A DNA stretch of 64,000 nt from Henriciella sp. (GTDB taxonomy: Bacteria > Pseudomonadota > Alphaproteobacteria > Caulobacterales > Hyphomonadaceae), in contig JASJAO010000003.1 in the NCBI GenBank assembly GCA_030066975.1, positions 124,001-188,000 of the forward strand, written 5' to 3'. Position 1 is the first letter of the stretch, and every line of letters starts with the position of its first letter. The translations under genes were made by a program, and so were the position numbers. Under the pieces are notes generated by a model. It was not told where the DNA came from and searched no databases. It saw only the letters and a list, made by a program, of their open reading frames with translations. Positions 33,601-40,596 of the stretch are shown here, piece after piece.

Positions 33601-34218
33601 ATGATGATCCGAGCGATGAGTTATCGGAACAAGTCTATCGGGATCGCTGCGACACTCGGACTGATGTGTTCTTCTGCAAGTGCAGGAGAGCCGATTGAAA
33701 GCCTTGTCCCCGCGGCCCTACTGTCGAACGCAATGGCTGCATATCAAATGCATGAAGGCGACGTGTCCAATCCGGACTTCGTCACCATCATCGACTATAG
33801 ACAGCATTCTTCTGATCCGCGCTTCTACCTGATCGATCAACGCGACAATACAGCGGACGTCTTTCTGGTTGCGCATGGCAAGGGATCAGACCTTGATCAC
33901 GATGGCTATGCGACACAGTTTTCAAACACGCCAAATTCCAAGATGACCTCTCTCGGCGCATTCGTGACGGGAGAACAGTATTATGGCCGTCATGGAATTT
34001 CTCTCAAGCTGCACGGGCTAGAAACGCGGAATGATCAGGCAGAGGCGCGCTACATTGTCATTCATGGCGCTGCATATGTTAATCCAGCGCGAAGCAAGAT
34101 GGGCCGATCCTGGGGCTGTCCGGCGCTCGAACAAGAGGTCGCCAAAGAGCTCATCCCACAGATTAAAGGCGGATCATTCGTCTACATTGTCGGCCCGACG
34201 CAGAAGAATGAGCCCTGA
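33601..34218 (+). CDS. Murein L,D-transpeptidase catalytic domain (YkuD-like) protein
   Basis: Exported protein of 205 residues. A signal sequence runs to about residue 28 (MCSSASAG) and the YkuD_2-type catalytic domain contains the residues needed: H155 (YIVIHGAAYV) and C173 in GRSWGCPALE. The RFYLIDQRDNTADVFLV and TSLGAF stretches are family core strands. The family is related to L,D-transpeptidases that crosslink peptidoglycan or attach lipoproteins, although the short YkuD_2 proteins are less studied. Alternative ATGs at 33604 and 33616 exist; no convincing Shine-Dalgarno distinguishes them. It follows cysH after 40 bases but its role is separate. Confidence 0.85.
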   Translation: MMIRAMSYRNKSIGIAATLGLMCSSASAGEPIESLVPAALLSNAMAAYQMHEGDVSNPDFVTIIDYRQHSSDPRFYLIDQRDNTADVFLVAHGKGSDLDHDGYATQFSNTPNSKMTSLGAFVTGEQYYGRHGISLKLHGLETRNDQAEARYIVIHGAAYVNPARSKMGRSWGCPALEQEVAKELIPQIKGGSFVYIVGPTQKNEP

Positions 34219-34266
34219 CAGCGTCACCTCTTGAGTTTGATCCGCAAGTCACGCTAAAGCGAGCTT

Positions 34267-34515
34267 ATGACAGACACGCTTCCAGACCGCCTGAGTATTG
34301 ATCCGAACAGCCCCTATTACAATGAGGAACTGCTCACGCGTGGTATCGGTTTGAAACTGAACGGCGTGGAGAAAACCAATGCCGAGGAATATTGTATCTC
34401 CGAAGGATGGATCAAAGTGGCGGCGGGAAAATCAGTCGACCGAAATGGCAGACCGCTGCTATTGACGATCAAGGGGACCGTGGAAGTCTGGCCGCTTGAT
34501 GAGAGCGGTGAGTAA
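34267..34515 (+). CDS. DUF3297 family protein
   Basis: Small soluble protein of 82 residues: DRLSIDPNSPYYNEELLTRG then IGLKLNGVEKTNAEEYCISE and a C-terminal ITIKGTVEVW-like strand. This matches the DUF3297 family found beside glutathione peroxidase or GST genes in proteobacteria. No catalytic motif is visible. The Shine-Dalgarno is weak. Function unknown. Confidence 0.82.
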   Translation: MTDTLPDRLSIDPNSPYYNEELLTRGIGLKLNGVEKTNAEEYCISEGWIKVAAGKSVDRNGRPLLLTIKGTVEVWPLDESGE

Positions 34516-34606
34516 TTGACCGGCTCAGACGGTTTGTCACAGCGCAATGGGGCGGCTACGGCCCCATGTCTAGCGTCCTACCACGAATGCCAGATCAGGG
34601 CAGACC

Positions 34607-35020
34607 ATGCCAAATGAATCTCGCCCATCGCCTATCAGATCGGGAATAGCCCTAAAGTGCGGGCGATGTGGACAAGGGCATTTGTTCGGGTCTTACCTTA
34701 AGTTCAATGACAAATGCGATCATTGTGGTCTCGACTTTACCATCGCCGATACTGCGGATGGACCAGCTTTCTTCGTGGGTTTCCTCGTAATGATCGTGTT
34801 CGCGCCGTTCTATTTTATCCTGCCGATGGTGGAGATGCCGATCTTTGGTGCGATCCTCGCCTGGACGGTATTGATTGGCCTTATGGGGAGCTTCACGTAC
34901 TTTCTCTTGCCGCGCTTCAAGGCCGTTCTGTTCAATCTGCAGACCCGGCACAAAGCCGAGGAGGCGCAGTTCGAAAGCACCGGAAGACACGGCAGTGCAG
35001 CGAACAGCCATAAGACATGA
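34607..35020 (+). CDS. DUF983 membrane protein with zinc-ribbon-like N-terminus
   Basis: Inner-membrane protein of 137 residues. C18-x2-C21 and C37-x2-C40 (LKCGRCGQGHLF, CDHCGLDF) form a probable zinc site, followed by two transmembrane helices (about 53-75 and 81-101). This is the DUF983 family; one member is proposed to help cytochrome oxidase assembly, but the role is not settled. It converges with fliM, 32 bases between stops. Confidence 0.85.
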   Translation: MPNESRPSPIRSGIALKCGRCGQGHLFGSYLKFNDKCDHCGLDFTIADTADGPAFFVGFLVMIVFAPFYFILPMVEMPIFGAILAWTVLIGLMGSFTYFLLPRFKAVLFNLQTRHKAEEAQFESTGRHGSAANSHKT

Positions 35021-35052
35021 GTTTCAGTTTTTCAGCTCGTGAAAGAGTTGGA

Positions 35053-36078
35053 CTATAGGGCGGACTTCAGCTTTCGGTTGATCTTGACGGCCAGTTTGTT
35101 GCCTCGCCGACCCATCTGGCCCTCAAACACTTTTGGGCCATCCCGATCGCCCGACAGGACATCCACGGGCTGATCTGAAGGCAAACCCAGCAACAATGTG
35201 GAGCCTGCTTTCAGCTCCGTCAGCCGACTGAGCGGTACAGGCAGGCTGGCAATGCGTGCGGTCAGCAAGGCTGTGACTGGTGGAGCTGCTGATGCGGTGG
35301 CAGCGCCATCGTCTTCCCTTTCAAGATGAGTTGGCGCAAGCGCCTCGACAATGGCAAAGTCAGATTTGCGGTCACCCCATACCATTGAGTATTCCGAAAT
35401 CGCTACGTCGCCCCCTGCGATCAGACTGGACACATAAGGCATATCTGTTTCGATCGAGTGGAGCCCGAGATCGTCGCCAAGGATGGGGGCAAGCGGTGTG
35501 AGGAGTTGCTCCAGCAGCGCGCAATCCATGGCGCTAAGCTTCCAGTCCTGCTGCGTATAGAGTGCGGCATCGTCGGCACCACACGCTGCGGCAATCAGCG
35601 CGTCTACCAAATCCGGGGAGAGACAGATTAGAGCAGACGTCTCGAGACTGGACAGACCAAAACAGGCAATCGCGCCCGCTTTTCCGACCAGTAACTCTCT
35701 GATGGCGCTAGCTGGCAGCGTCTGAACATCGGCGAGGGAAATCGCCGCTTTCAATCCTGTGCTGTCTGCTACTGCGCGAGACAGCCGTGGGGCTCGGGCT
35801 GCCGCCGTGTGGCGCTCGCGGTCGCCGGGTGTTTGCGCCTTGTCATCAAATATCGGCGTTTCGCGGGGCAAGATTTCTGTGGGCTCTGGCGGCACGCCGA
35901 GATCGTCTGGCAAATCAGGACGCAAGAGCGCTTCAATCTCTGCCGGGGTCAGGACGCCTCTCGCGGTCGGCAAGCGGGGTTCATCGTCTGAAAGATGCTT
36001 GTCGCCGCGGTCTGGAGACACCTCGACATCATCAAGCATCCAATCATGCTCGTCTGATTTGTCACGGCTGTCACGCAT
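35053..36078 (-). CDS. fliM: FliM, flagellar motor switch protein (diverged)
   Basis: Component of the C-ring that sets rotation direction, 341 residues. A FliM N-terminal peptide-like LTPAEIEALLRP occurs at about residues 43-54, the middle domain at about 105-250, and the C-terminal SpoA/FliMN domain at about 262-340 (PLSRLTELKAGSTLLLGLPS, then RGNKLAVKINRKL). The CheY-binding-like peptide is preceded by 42 acidic residues, unlike enteric FliM where it is at the N-terminus. The start (ATG at 36078, AGGG upstream) is well placed, and a CtrA-like box lies upstream. No other flagellar structural gene is adjacent. Confidence 0.8.
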   Translation of the reverse strand: MRDSRDKSDEHDWMLDDVEVSPDRGDKHLSDDEPRLPTARGVLTPAEIEALLRPDLPDDLGVPPEPTEILPRETPIFDDKAQTPGDRERHTAAARAPRLSRAVADSTGLKAAISLADVQTLPASAIRELLVGKAGAIACFGLSSLETSALICLSPDLVDALIAAACGADDAALYTQQDWKLSAMDCALLEQLLTPLAPILGDDLGLHSIETDMPYVSSLIAGGDVAISEYSMVWGDRKSDFAIVEALAPTHLEREDDGAATASAAPPVTALLTARIASLPVPLSRLTELKAGSTLLLGLPSDQPVDVLSGDRDGPKVFEGQMGRRGNKLAVKINRKLKSAL

Positions 36079-36123
36079 TCTGCACCCTATAGCCTAACCA
36101 GCCTCATCAGTGCGCTGATACGG

Positions 36124-36138
36124 TTAATGAACCATTAG
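36124..36138. promoter_or_regulatory. CtrA-like box upstream of fliM
   Basis: TTAA-TGAACCA-TTAG at 36124-36138 matches the CtrA consensus TTAA-N7-TTAA at seven of eight positions. It lies 46-60 bases before the fliM ATG, suitable for activation of a class II flagellar gene, and a CckA kinase gene is in the window. Binding is inferred from the motif only. Confidence 0.45.
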
Positions 36139-36172
36139 TATTTATGGAGCAGGCGCTGAGTCGCCTGTAAAA

Positions 36173-36589
36173 TCAATCGTCGCGAACGACGCGTTCATTA
36201 CGCTCGTGACGCTCCTGAGCCTCCAGGCTGAGCGTCGCGGTTGGACGCGCCTCGAGCCGGCGCAGACCTATGGGCTCGCCTGTGTCATCACAATAGCCGT
36301 AAGTCCCTTCATCGATCCGGCGAATGGCGGCGTCAATCTTTGAGATGAGCTTACGTTGGCGATCGCGGGTCCGAAGTTCCAGAGCTTTGTCGCTTTCAGC
36401 CGACGCACGGTCTACCAGATCCGGGTGATTGGACGACTGAGCCTGCAGGTTGCTGATCGTCGCTTTGGCCCCCGTGAGAATATCAGATTTCCATGCCTCG
36501 AGTTTCTGCCGGAAGTATGCTTTCTGTTTCGGGTTCATGAACTCTTCTGAGTCCGAAGGTGTGTAACCGTTCAAGTCGATGTCAGCCAT
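36173..36589 (-). CDS. dksA: DksA-type RNA polymerase-binding regulator, one-cysteine form
   Basis: Binds the RNA polymerase secondary channel and, with ppGpp, adjusts rRNA and amino-acid gene transcription; 138 residues. A coiled-coil N-terminal part (about 25-100) is followed by the zinc-finger region. The canonical four cysteines are reduced to one: GYCDDTGEPIGLRRLEARPT keeps only the first, and the second pair is replaced in TLSLEAQERHE. This one-cysteine arrangement is common in alphaproteobacteria and suggests a metal-free, redox-insensitive protein. GGAGC lies upstream of the ATG. Upstream are 240 bases shared with a divergent gene. Confidence 0.92.
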   Translation of the reverse strand: MADIDLNGYTPSDSEEFMNPKQKAYFRQKLEAWKSDILTGAKATISNLQAQSSNHPDLVDRASAESDKALELRTRDRQRKLISKIDAAIRRIDEGTYGYCDDTGEPIGLRRLEARPTATLSLEAQERHERNERVVRDD

Positions 36590-36829
36590 GAATCAGCTCC
36601 TGTACTCGGGTTGGGCGCCGTATACTGTCGTCGTTTCGATTCCGCAATCGCAATATTCAGACCAGTGAGCCTGAACTGCCCATGAATTGCGGCGTCATCA
36701 CGGCCAAGAGAAGGCTTTTGCAGCTTTAACGACGCAAGTCACTTGATCTAGTATATAGGTCTGTGCGCTAAGCTAAGGGTCGCCAATGTCGCAGATCCGA
36801 CAGGTGAGTAGAACGGAATTGACGATAGC

Positions 36830-38125
36830 ATGACCTCCCGGTGGAAGCAGCGAGAATTCAAGCGGCAGTCGACCTGGCGCCAGTCGCTGCTGTTCAACAG
36901 TCTGCTGCTCATCCTGCCCATCATGGCCGCGCGGATCATAATTGGAGCCTACACATCGGACATCGCCACTGACCCGCTCAGTCAGGAAGCGCGGATGGAA
37001 ACACTTCAGGAAATTGAAAGCAGTTTTCGCGGCTTGTCCGGTACGGAAACGATCGCCCGCGACGTCTGGGCCAGAAAAATCGAATCAACTTTGGCAGAGC
37101 GGGATTTTTCAGCCGCGCGAGGGTACTTGCTGGCGGCGCCCTACATGTTGAATCGTCAGGACGCCCAGGCCGTCCTCGCAGCAGCCGAAGCCGAGCAGTC
37201 GGGCACGCAGGATCAGCGCCTGACCCGGGCCGCCCTTCTGTTTCTGCCAGACGCGGTTCGCGCCCGCTATGAACGCGCGATTACCCCGCCCCGACTGGCG
37301 ATGACGGTGCCGGTGGCAACTGATGAAGCCGAACCTGAAACGGCATCGGAAAATACCGAAGAGGCCGCAGCCGAGACGCCTCCGCAGGCGGAGACGACAC
37401 CTGAAAATGCGCAGACCGTTGATCCCTTCAACTCTCGCAAGGCGTTTCGCATGCTTGGCGACCCCAAAGACCTGACCCGGCGCAGCGAACGCTGGCTTGC
37501 CGGAGAGAATATAGACAGTCTGGAACTGCGCCTCAGCGCGCTCGGCCTGATCAAGCAGGCTGAAGAGCGGGATGAGAGCATTGCCTTTGCCAACGCAGCG
37601 TCGGTTTTGCGAGCCGCACATCGGTCCGGACGGTTGAATGAGCGCTTTTCCGATTATCTCATCTCGCGCATTGAGGCAGCGGTTCCAGAACAGGAGTTGC
37701 GAACAAATCTTGCGGCCGTGTTCGAACCTGTTCTCACGACCCGCGAACGTTCCGATGCATTGCTCACAGCCTATTCTGCCACGATCAATGAGGAAGGCCT
37801 GGGTCGATTGAACCGTGACCTCACAATCGTTGCGCGCCTGGTTGAACTGACCGGAACGTCAGGCGCGCTGACCCTGGTCGAGCAGGCATCGACACCTGAA
37901 GACATGCGCCGGGCCTTGCTGATCACCGAGGCGGGCGGCGAACGATCGGTAGCACTGGCACGCGAATTGGGCCCGAGCGTGCTCGGCCTCGCGCAGATCG
38001 GGGCGCAATGGACCCGGCTCCTGGTGTTTCAGGTCATGGGATTGATGGGCCTCGGCATGGCGTTGATCTGGACCACGATGTCGGTTTTCACACAGGCTGA
38101 AACCGTTCGTGTGCGGTCACGCTAA
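36830..38125 (+). CDS. Uncharacterised protein with N- and C-terminal membrane helices
   Basis: A 431-residue protein of no recognised family. One transmembrane helix at about 20-41 (LLFNSLLLILPIMAARIIIG) and another at about 393-417 (LLVFQVMGLMGLGMALIW) bracket a large soluble part of helical repeats, interrupted at about 165-200 by a proline/glutamate/threonine-rich linker (TASENTEEAAAETPPQAETT). The two helical blocks (about 70-155 and 210-390) suggest a periplasmic or cytoplasmic scaffold. It is divergent from dksA and converges with marC, overlapping it by nine bases. Its stretch EETLQEIESS-like helices resemble TPR/ARM-type folds only loosely. Probably real by codon pattern; function unknown. 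Confidence 0.72.
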   Translation: MTSRWKQREFKRQSTWRQSLLFNSLLLILPIMAARIIIGAYTSDIATDPLSQEARMETLQEIESSFRGLSGTETIARDVWARKIESTLAERDFSAARGYLLAAPYMLNRQDAQAVLAAAEAEQSGTQDQRLTRAALLFLPDAVRARYERAITPPRLAMTVPVATDEAEPETASENTEEAAAETPPQAETTPENAQTVDPFNSRKAFRMLGDPKDLTRRSERWLAGENIDSLELRLSALGLIKQAEERDESIAFANAASVLRAAHRSGRLNERFSDYLISRIEAAVPEQELRTNLAAVFEPVLTTRERSDALLTAYSATINEEGLGRLNRDLTIVARLVELTGTSGALTLVEQASTPEDMRRALLITEAGGERSVALARELGPSVLGLAQIGAQWTRLLVFQVMGLMGLGMALIWTTMSVFTQAETVRVRSR

Positions 38126-38773
38126 GCCGAACGCACCCTTGATGCCGTCGATCAACAGCTGAACGGACAGGGCCGCGAGGATAACCCCGAAGATCCGCGT
38201 GATCGCTGCCGCAATACTCTGCCCCATCGCTTTGACCAGCGGTCCGGCAGCGAGAAAGACCAACAGGCAGATGATCATATTCGCGGCGATGGCTGAAAGA
38301 ACAGCGCCTTTGGCAACCCAATCGTCACTTTGCGACATGTAAAGCATAGCCGTCGCGATCGAGCCGGGCCCGGCCAACATCGGAATTCCGAGCGGAAACA
38401 CCGACACATCATCTGGTTCTTCTGCTGGTCCCGCTTCACTGTCGGCCATGACGCTTTCTGCTCGGTTTTCCCGACGCTCTGTGCGGCGTTCAAAAACCAT
38501 GTCGATGGCGATGATGAAGAGCAGGATCCCACCGGCAGCCCGGAAGGCATCAATCGTGATGTGCAACTGGTTTAGCAACCAGGATCCAAAGAACGCAAAA
38601 CCAAAGATGATGAGCGTGCCGATGAAAACCGACCGCACCGCCATGGATCGGCGGTAGGATGCGCTGCCCTGTGCCGTCAACGACGCGAACACGGGCGCCA
38701 CGCCGAGCGCATCGATCAGCACAAAGAATGTGACAAACGACGCGATGAAAAGAGAGATGAATTCGCCAGACAT
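38117..38773 (-). CDS. MarC family integral membrane protein
   Basis: Six-helix inner-membrane protein of 218 residues in the MarC/YhgN family (UPF0056). Signature phrases are FVLIDALGVAPVFASLT near the N-terminus, AFRAAGGILLFIIAIDMVF and FPLGIPMLAGPGSIATAMLY. An acidic hydrophilic loop (about 103-132) separates the halves. The family's transport substrate is not established, and the older link to multiple antibiotic resistance has not held up. AAGGGG precedes the ATG at 38773. Its 3' end overlaps the convergent gene by nine bases. Confidence 0.9.
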   Translation of the reverse strand: MSGEFISLFIASFVTFFVLIDALGVAPVFASLTAQGSASYRRSMAVRSVFIGTLIIFGFAFFGSWLLNQLHITIDAFRAAGGILLFIIAIDMVFERRTERRENRAESVMADSEAGPAEEPDDVSVFPLGIPMLAGPGSIATAMLYMSQSDDWVAKGAVLSAIAANMIICLLVFLAAGPLVKAMGQSIAAAITRIFGVILAALSVQLLIDGIKGAFGLA

Positions 38774-38791
38774 GCTGGCCCCTTAACTCAG

Positions 38792-39094
38792 CTAGTCGAG
38801 AGCGTCGAGGATGTCTGCCACTTTTGGATCTAAAACAGGTTCGGCGCCGGGATTTGGCCGCGCGCGACAAAGCTCAGGATCGTCCGCTAACGACAGAATT
38901 GCCAGATGCCCCCGAAGCCGTTGCAGGAGTCCCGGCGCTTGCGCCTCGTCAGCGTCTTCAAGCCGGAATTCGCCGTCAATATCGATGCAAGCACCCGTGC
39001 ACGGATCACCGGCCTCGAGCCGCGCAATTGCCGCTTCGATGGAGATCAAGGATTGTGTATCCCGCGCCAGATCGTAGCCAGACCCGTCAGCCAT
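38792..39094 (-). CDS. Small protein coupled to flbT, unknown
   Basis: A 100-residue frame (MADGSGYDLARDTQSLISIE, then CTGACIDIDGEFRLEDADEA) overlapping the 3' end of flbT by eight bases, which suggests translational coupling. An alternative ATG at 39109 is in frame. The position downstream of flbT is where a flagellar accessory such as FlaF might be expected, but the sequence does not resemble FlaF. Acidic and probably cytoplasmic. Function unknown. Confidence 0.6.
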   Translation of the reverse strand: MADGSGYDLARDTQSLISIEAAIARLEAGDPCTGACIDIDGEFRLEDADEAQAPGLLQRLRGHLAILSLADDPELCRARPNPGAEPVLDPKVADILDALD

Positions 39095-39485
39095 GATGCC
39101 TGTCCTCATCTTGAGCCTGGAGTTTCATAAGCTTTCGGCAGCTTGAGAGAGCCTGATAAATCTCACCTGCAACACAGGCTCTTGAGATCGATATGATGCG
39201 TTCGCGCTCTGACGGTGTCTTGGCCTCGCACATGGCGTCACTCAAGGCCGCGACGGCCTGATCATAGATCGAACCGCTTGCCTTGCCGGTCAGATAGAGC
39301 TGCATGATTGCAAAATAGGCTCGCTGACTGCCAGACTGAACTTGTTCGGGGCGAAGAACGTCCTTCTCGCGCAGCACGCGCGCCTGATTCTCGAGCAGAA
39401 CAGTGCCCCGCCGCTCTCCATTGCGCAGCACAGCACCGTTGATGATCACGGCTTCGCCTGGTTTGAGAGACAGTTTCAGCGGCAT
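39087..39485 (-). CDS. flbT: FlbT, flagellin mRNA post-transcriptional regulator
   Basis: Represses flagellin translation and promotes flagellin mRNA decay until the hook is complete in Caulobacter-type bacteria, by binding the 5' leader. From the ATG at 39485 it has 132 residues and starts MPLKLSLKPGEAVIINGAVL, the FlbT signature; ERRGTVLLENQARVLREKDV follows. The family is otherwise nearly all alphaproteobacterial. An upstream in-frame start at 39506 is less likely. It is usually paired with flaF and flagellin genes, none of which is adjacent here, although a small gene overlaps its end. Confidence 0.9.
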   Translation of the reverse strand: MPLKLSLKPGEAVIINGAVLRNGERRGTVLLENQARVLREKDVLRPEQVQSGSQRAYFAIMQLYLTGKASGSIYDQAVAALSDAMCEAKTPSERERIISISRACVAGEIYQALSSCRKLMKLQAQDEDRHHG

Positions 39486-39715
39486 ACAGCTTCCCCAGCG
39501 ATTCACCCAGAAGTAGCTCGAAAATGGTTAACGTGACCTTGCAAATTATTTCCATTGTCGTCTGGCGCTGCTCGGCTCGAACTGAATTCACATGATAAAT
39601 CTGGTGAACTGACGAAAACGATGAGGTGGTGGCAGCGCTTCCCGCAGCGTTAGCGCTTGCCCTTCACGGCGGCCCCCTTATCCTTAGCGTCAACGTCAAG
39701 ATTTAAGGAAGACCC

Positions 39716-40582
39716 ATGCGCTTTGAAGGCACAGAGAATTATGTCGCCACCGATGACCTGAGGGTTGCTGTCAACGCTGCGATCGCTCTGGAACGCCCGT
39801 TGCTGATCAAAGGCGAGCCGGGAACCGGTAAAACCGTCTTAGCGATTGAGGTGGCCAAAGCGCTGGGTGTCGAGCTGATCGAATGGCACATCAAGTCAAC
39901 CACGAAAGCGGCGCAAGGGCTGTATGAGTATGACGCAGTCTCGCGCCTGCGTGATGGCCAGATGGGCGAAGAACGCGCGAAGGATGTCTCGAACTACATC
40001 AAGAAAGGCAAATTGTGGGAAGCGTTCACCGCCGACGGTCGCCCTATTCTGTTGATTGATGAGATCGACAAGGCCGATATCGAGTTTCCGAACGACCTGC
40101 TGCAGGAACTCGATCGGATGGAGTTCTACGTCTACGAAACTGATGAAACGATCAAAGCGAAACAACGCCCGATCGTGATCATCACGTCAAACAATGAAAA
40201 AGAGCTGCCGGATGCGTTTCTGCGCCGCTGCTTCTTCCACTTCATCAAGTTCCCGGATGAGCAGACGATGAAAGAAATCGTCGATGTCCACTATCCCGGT
40301 ATCAAGAAGAAACTGGTCTCAGACGCACTGACCACGTTCTATTCGATGCGCGAAGTACCGGGTATGAAGAAAAAACCGTCCACCTCGGAGCTGCTGGATT
40401 GGTTGAAACTGTTGATGAATGAGGATGTCGATCTCGATACGCTGCGCGAGCAGGACCCGGATCGTCTGACGCCGCCGCTGCATGGCGCGCTGCTCAAGAA
40501 TGAGCAGGATGTTGCCCTGTTTGAGCGATTGGCCTTCCTCAATCGTCGACAGGATGGACCAAAGCGCGGACCTGCTGGGTAA
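39716..40582 (+). CDS. MoxR family AAA+ ATPase
   Basis: Chaperone-like ATPase of 288 residues. Walker A GEPGTGKT (about 37-44), Walker B LLIDEIDKAD (about 116-125) and the arginine finger region PDAFLRRCFFHF (about 162-173) are all intact. MoxR proteins normally work with a von Willebrand factor A protein encoded next door (the CoxD-CoxE type); none is here, so its partner must be elsewhere. AAGGAAG lies before the ATG. It is followed by the alkylsulfatase-like gene after 14 bases. The sequence is closest to the CoxD/YeaC-like subgroup by eye. Confidence 0.92.
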   Translation: MRFEGTENYVATDDLRVAVNAAIALERPLLIKGEPGTGKTVLAIEVAKALGVELIEWHIKSTTKAAQGLYEYDAVSRLRDGQMGEERAKDVSNYIKKGKLWEAFTADGRPILLIDEIDKADIEFPNDLLQELDRMEFYVYETDETIKAKQRPIVIITSNNEKELPDAFLRRCFFHFIKFPDEQTMKEIVDVHYPGIKKKLVSDALTTFYSMREVPGMKKKPSTSELLDWLKLLMNEDVDLDTLREQDPDRLTPPLHGALLKNEQDVALFERLAFLNRRQDGPKRGPAG

Positions 40583-40596
40583 GGAAGGAATGAGCG

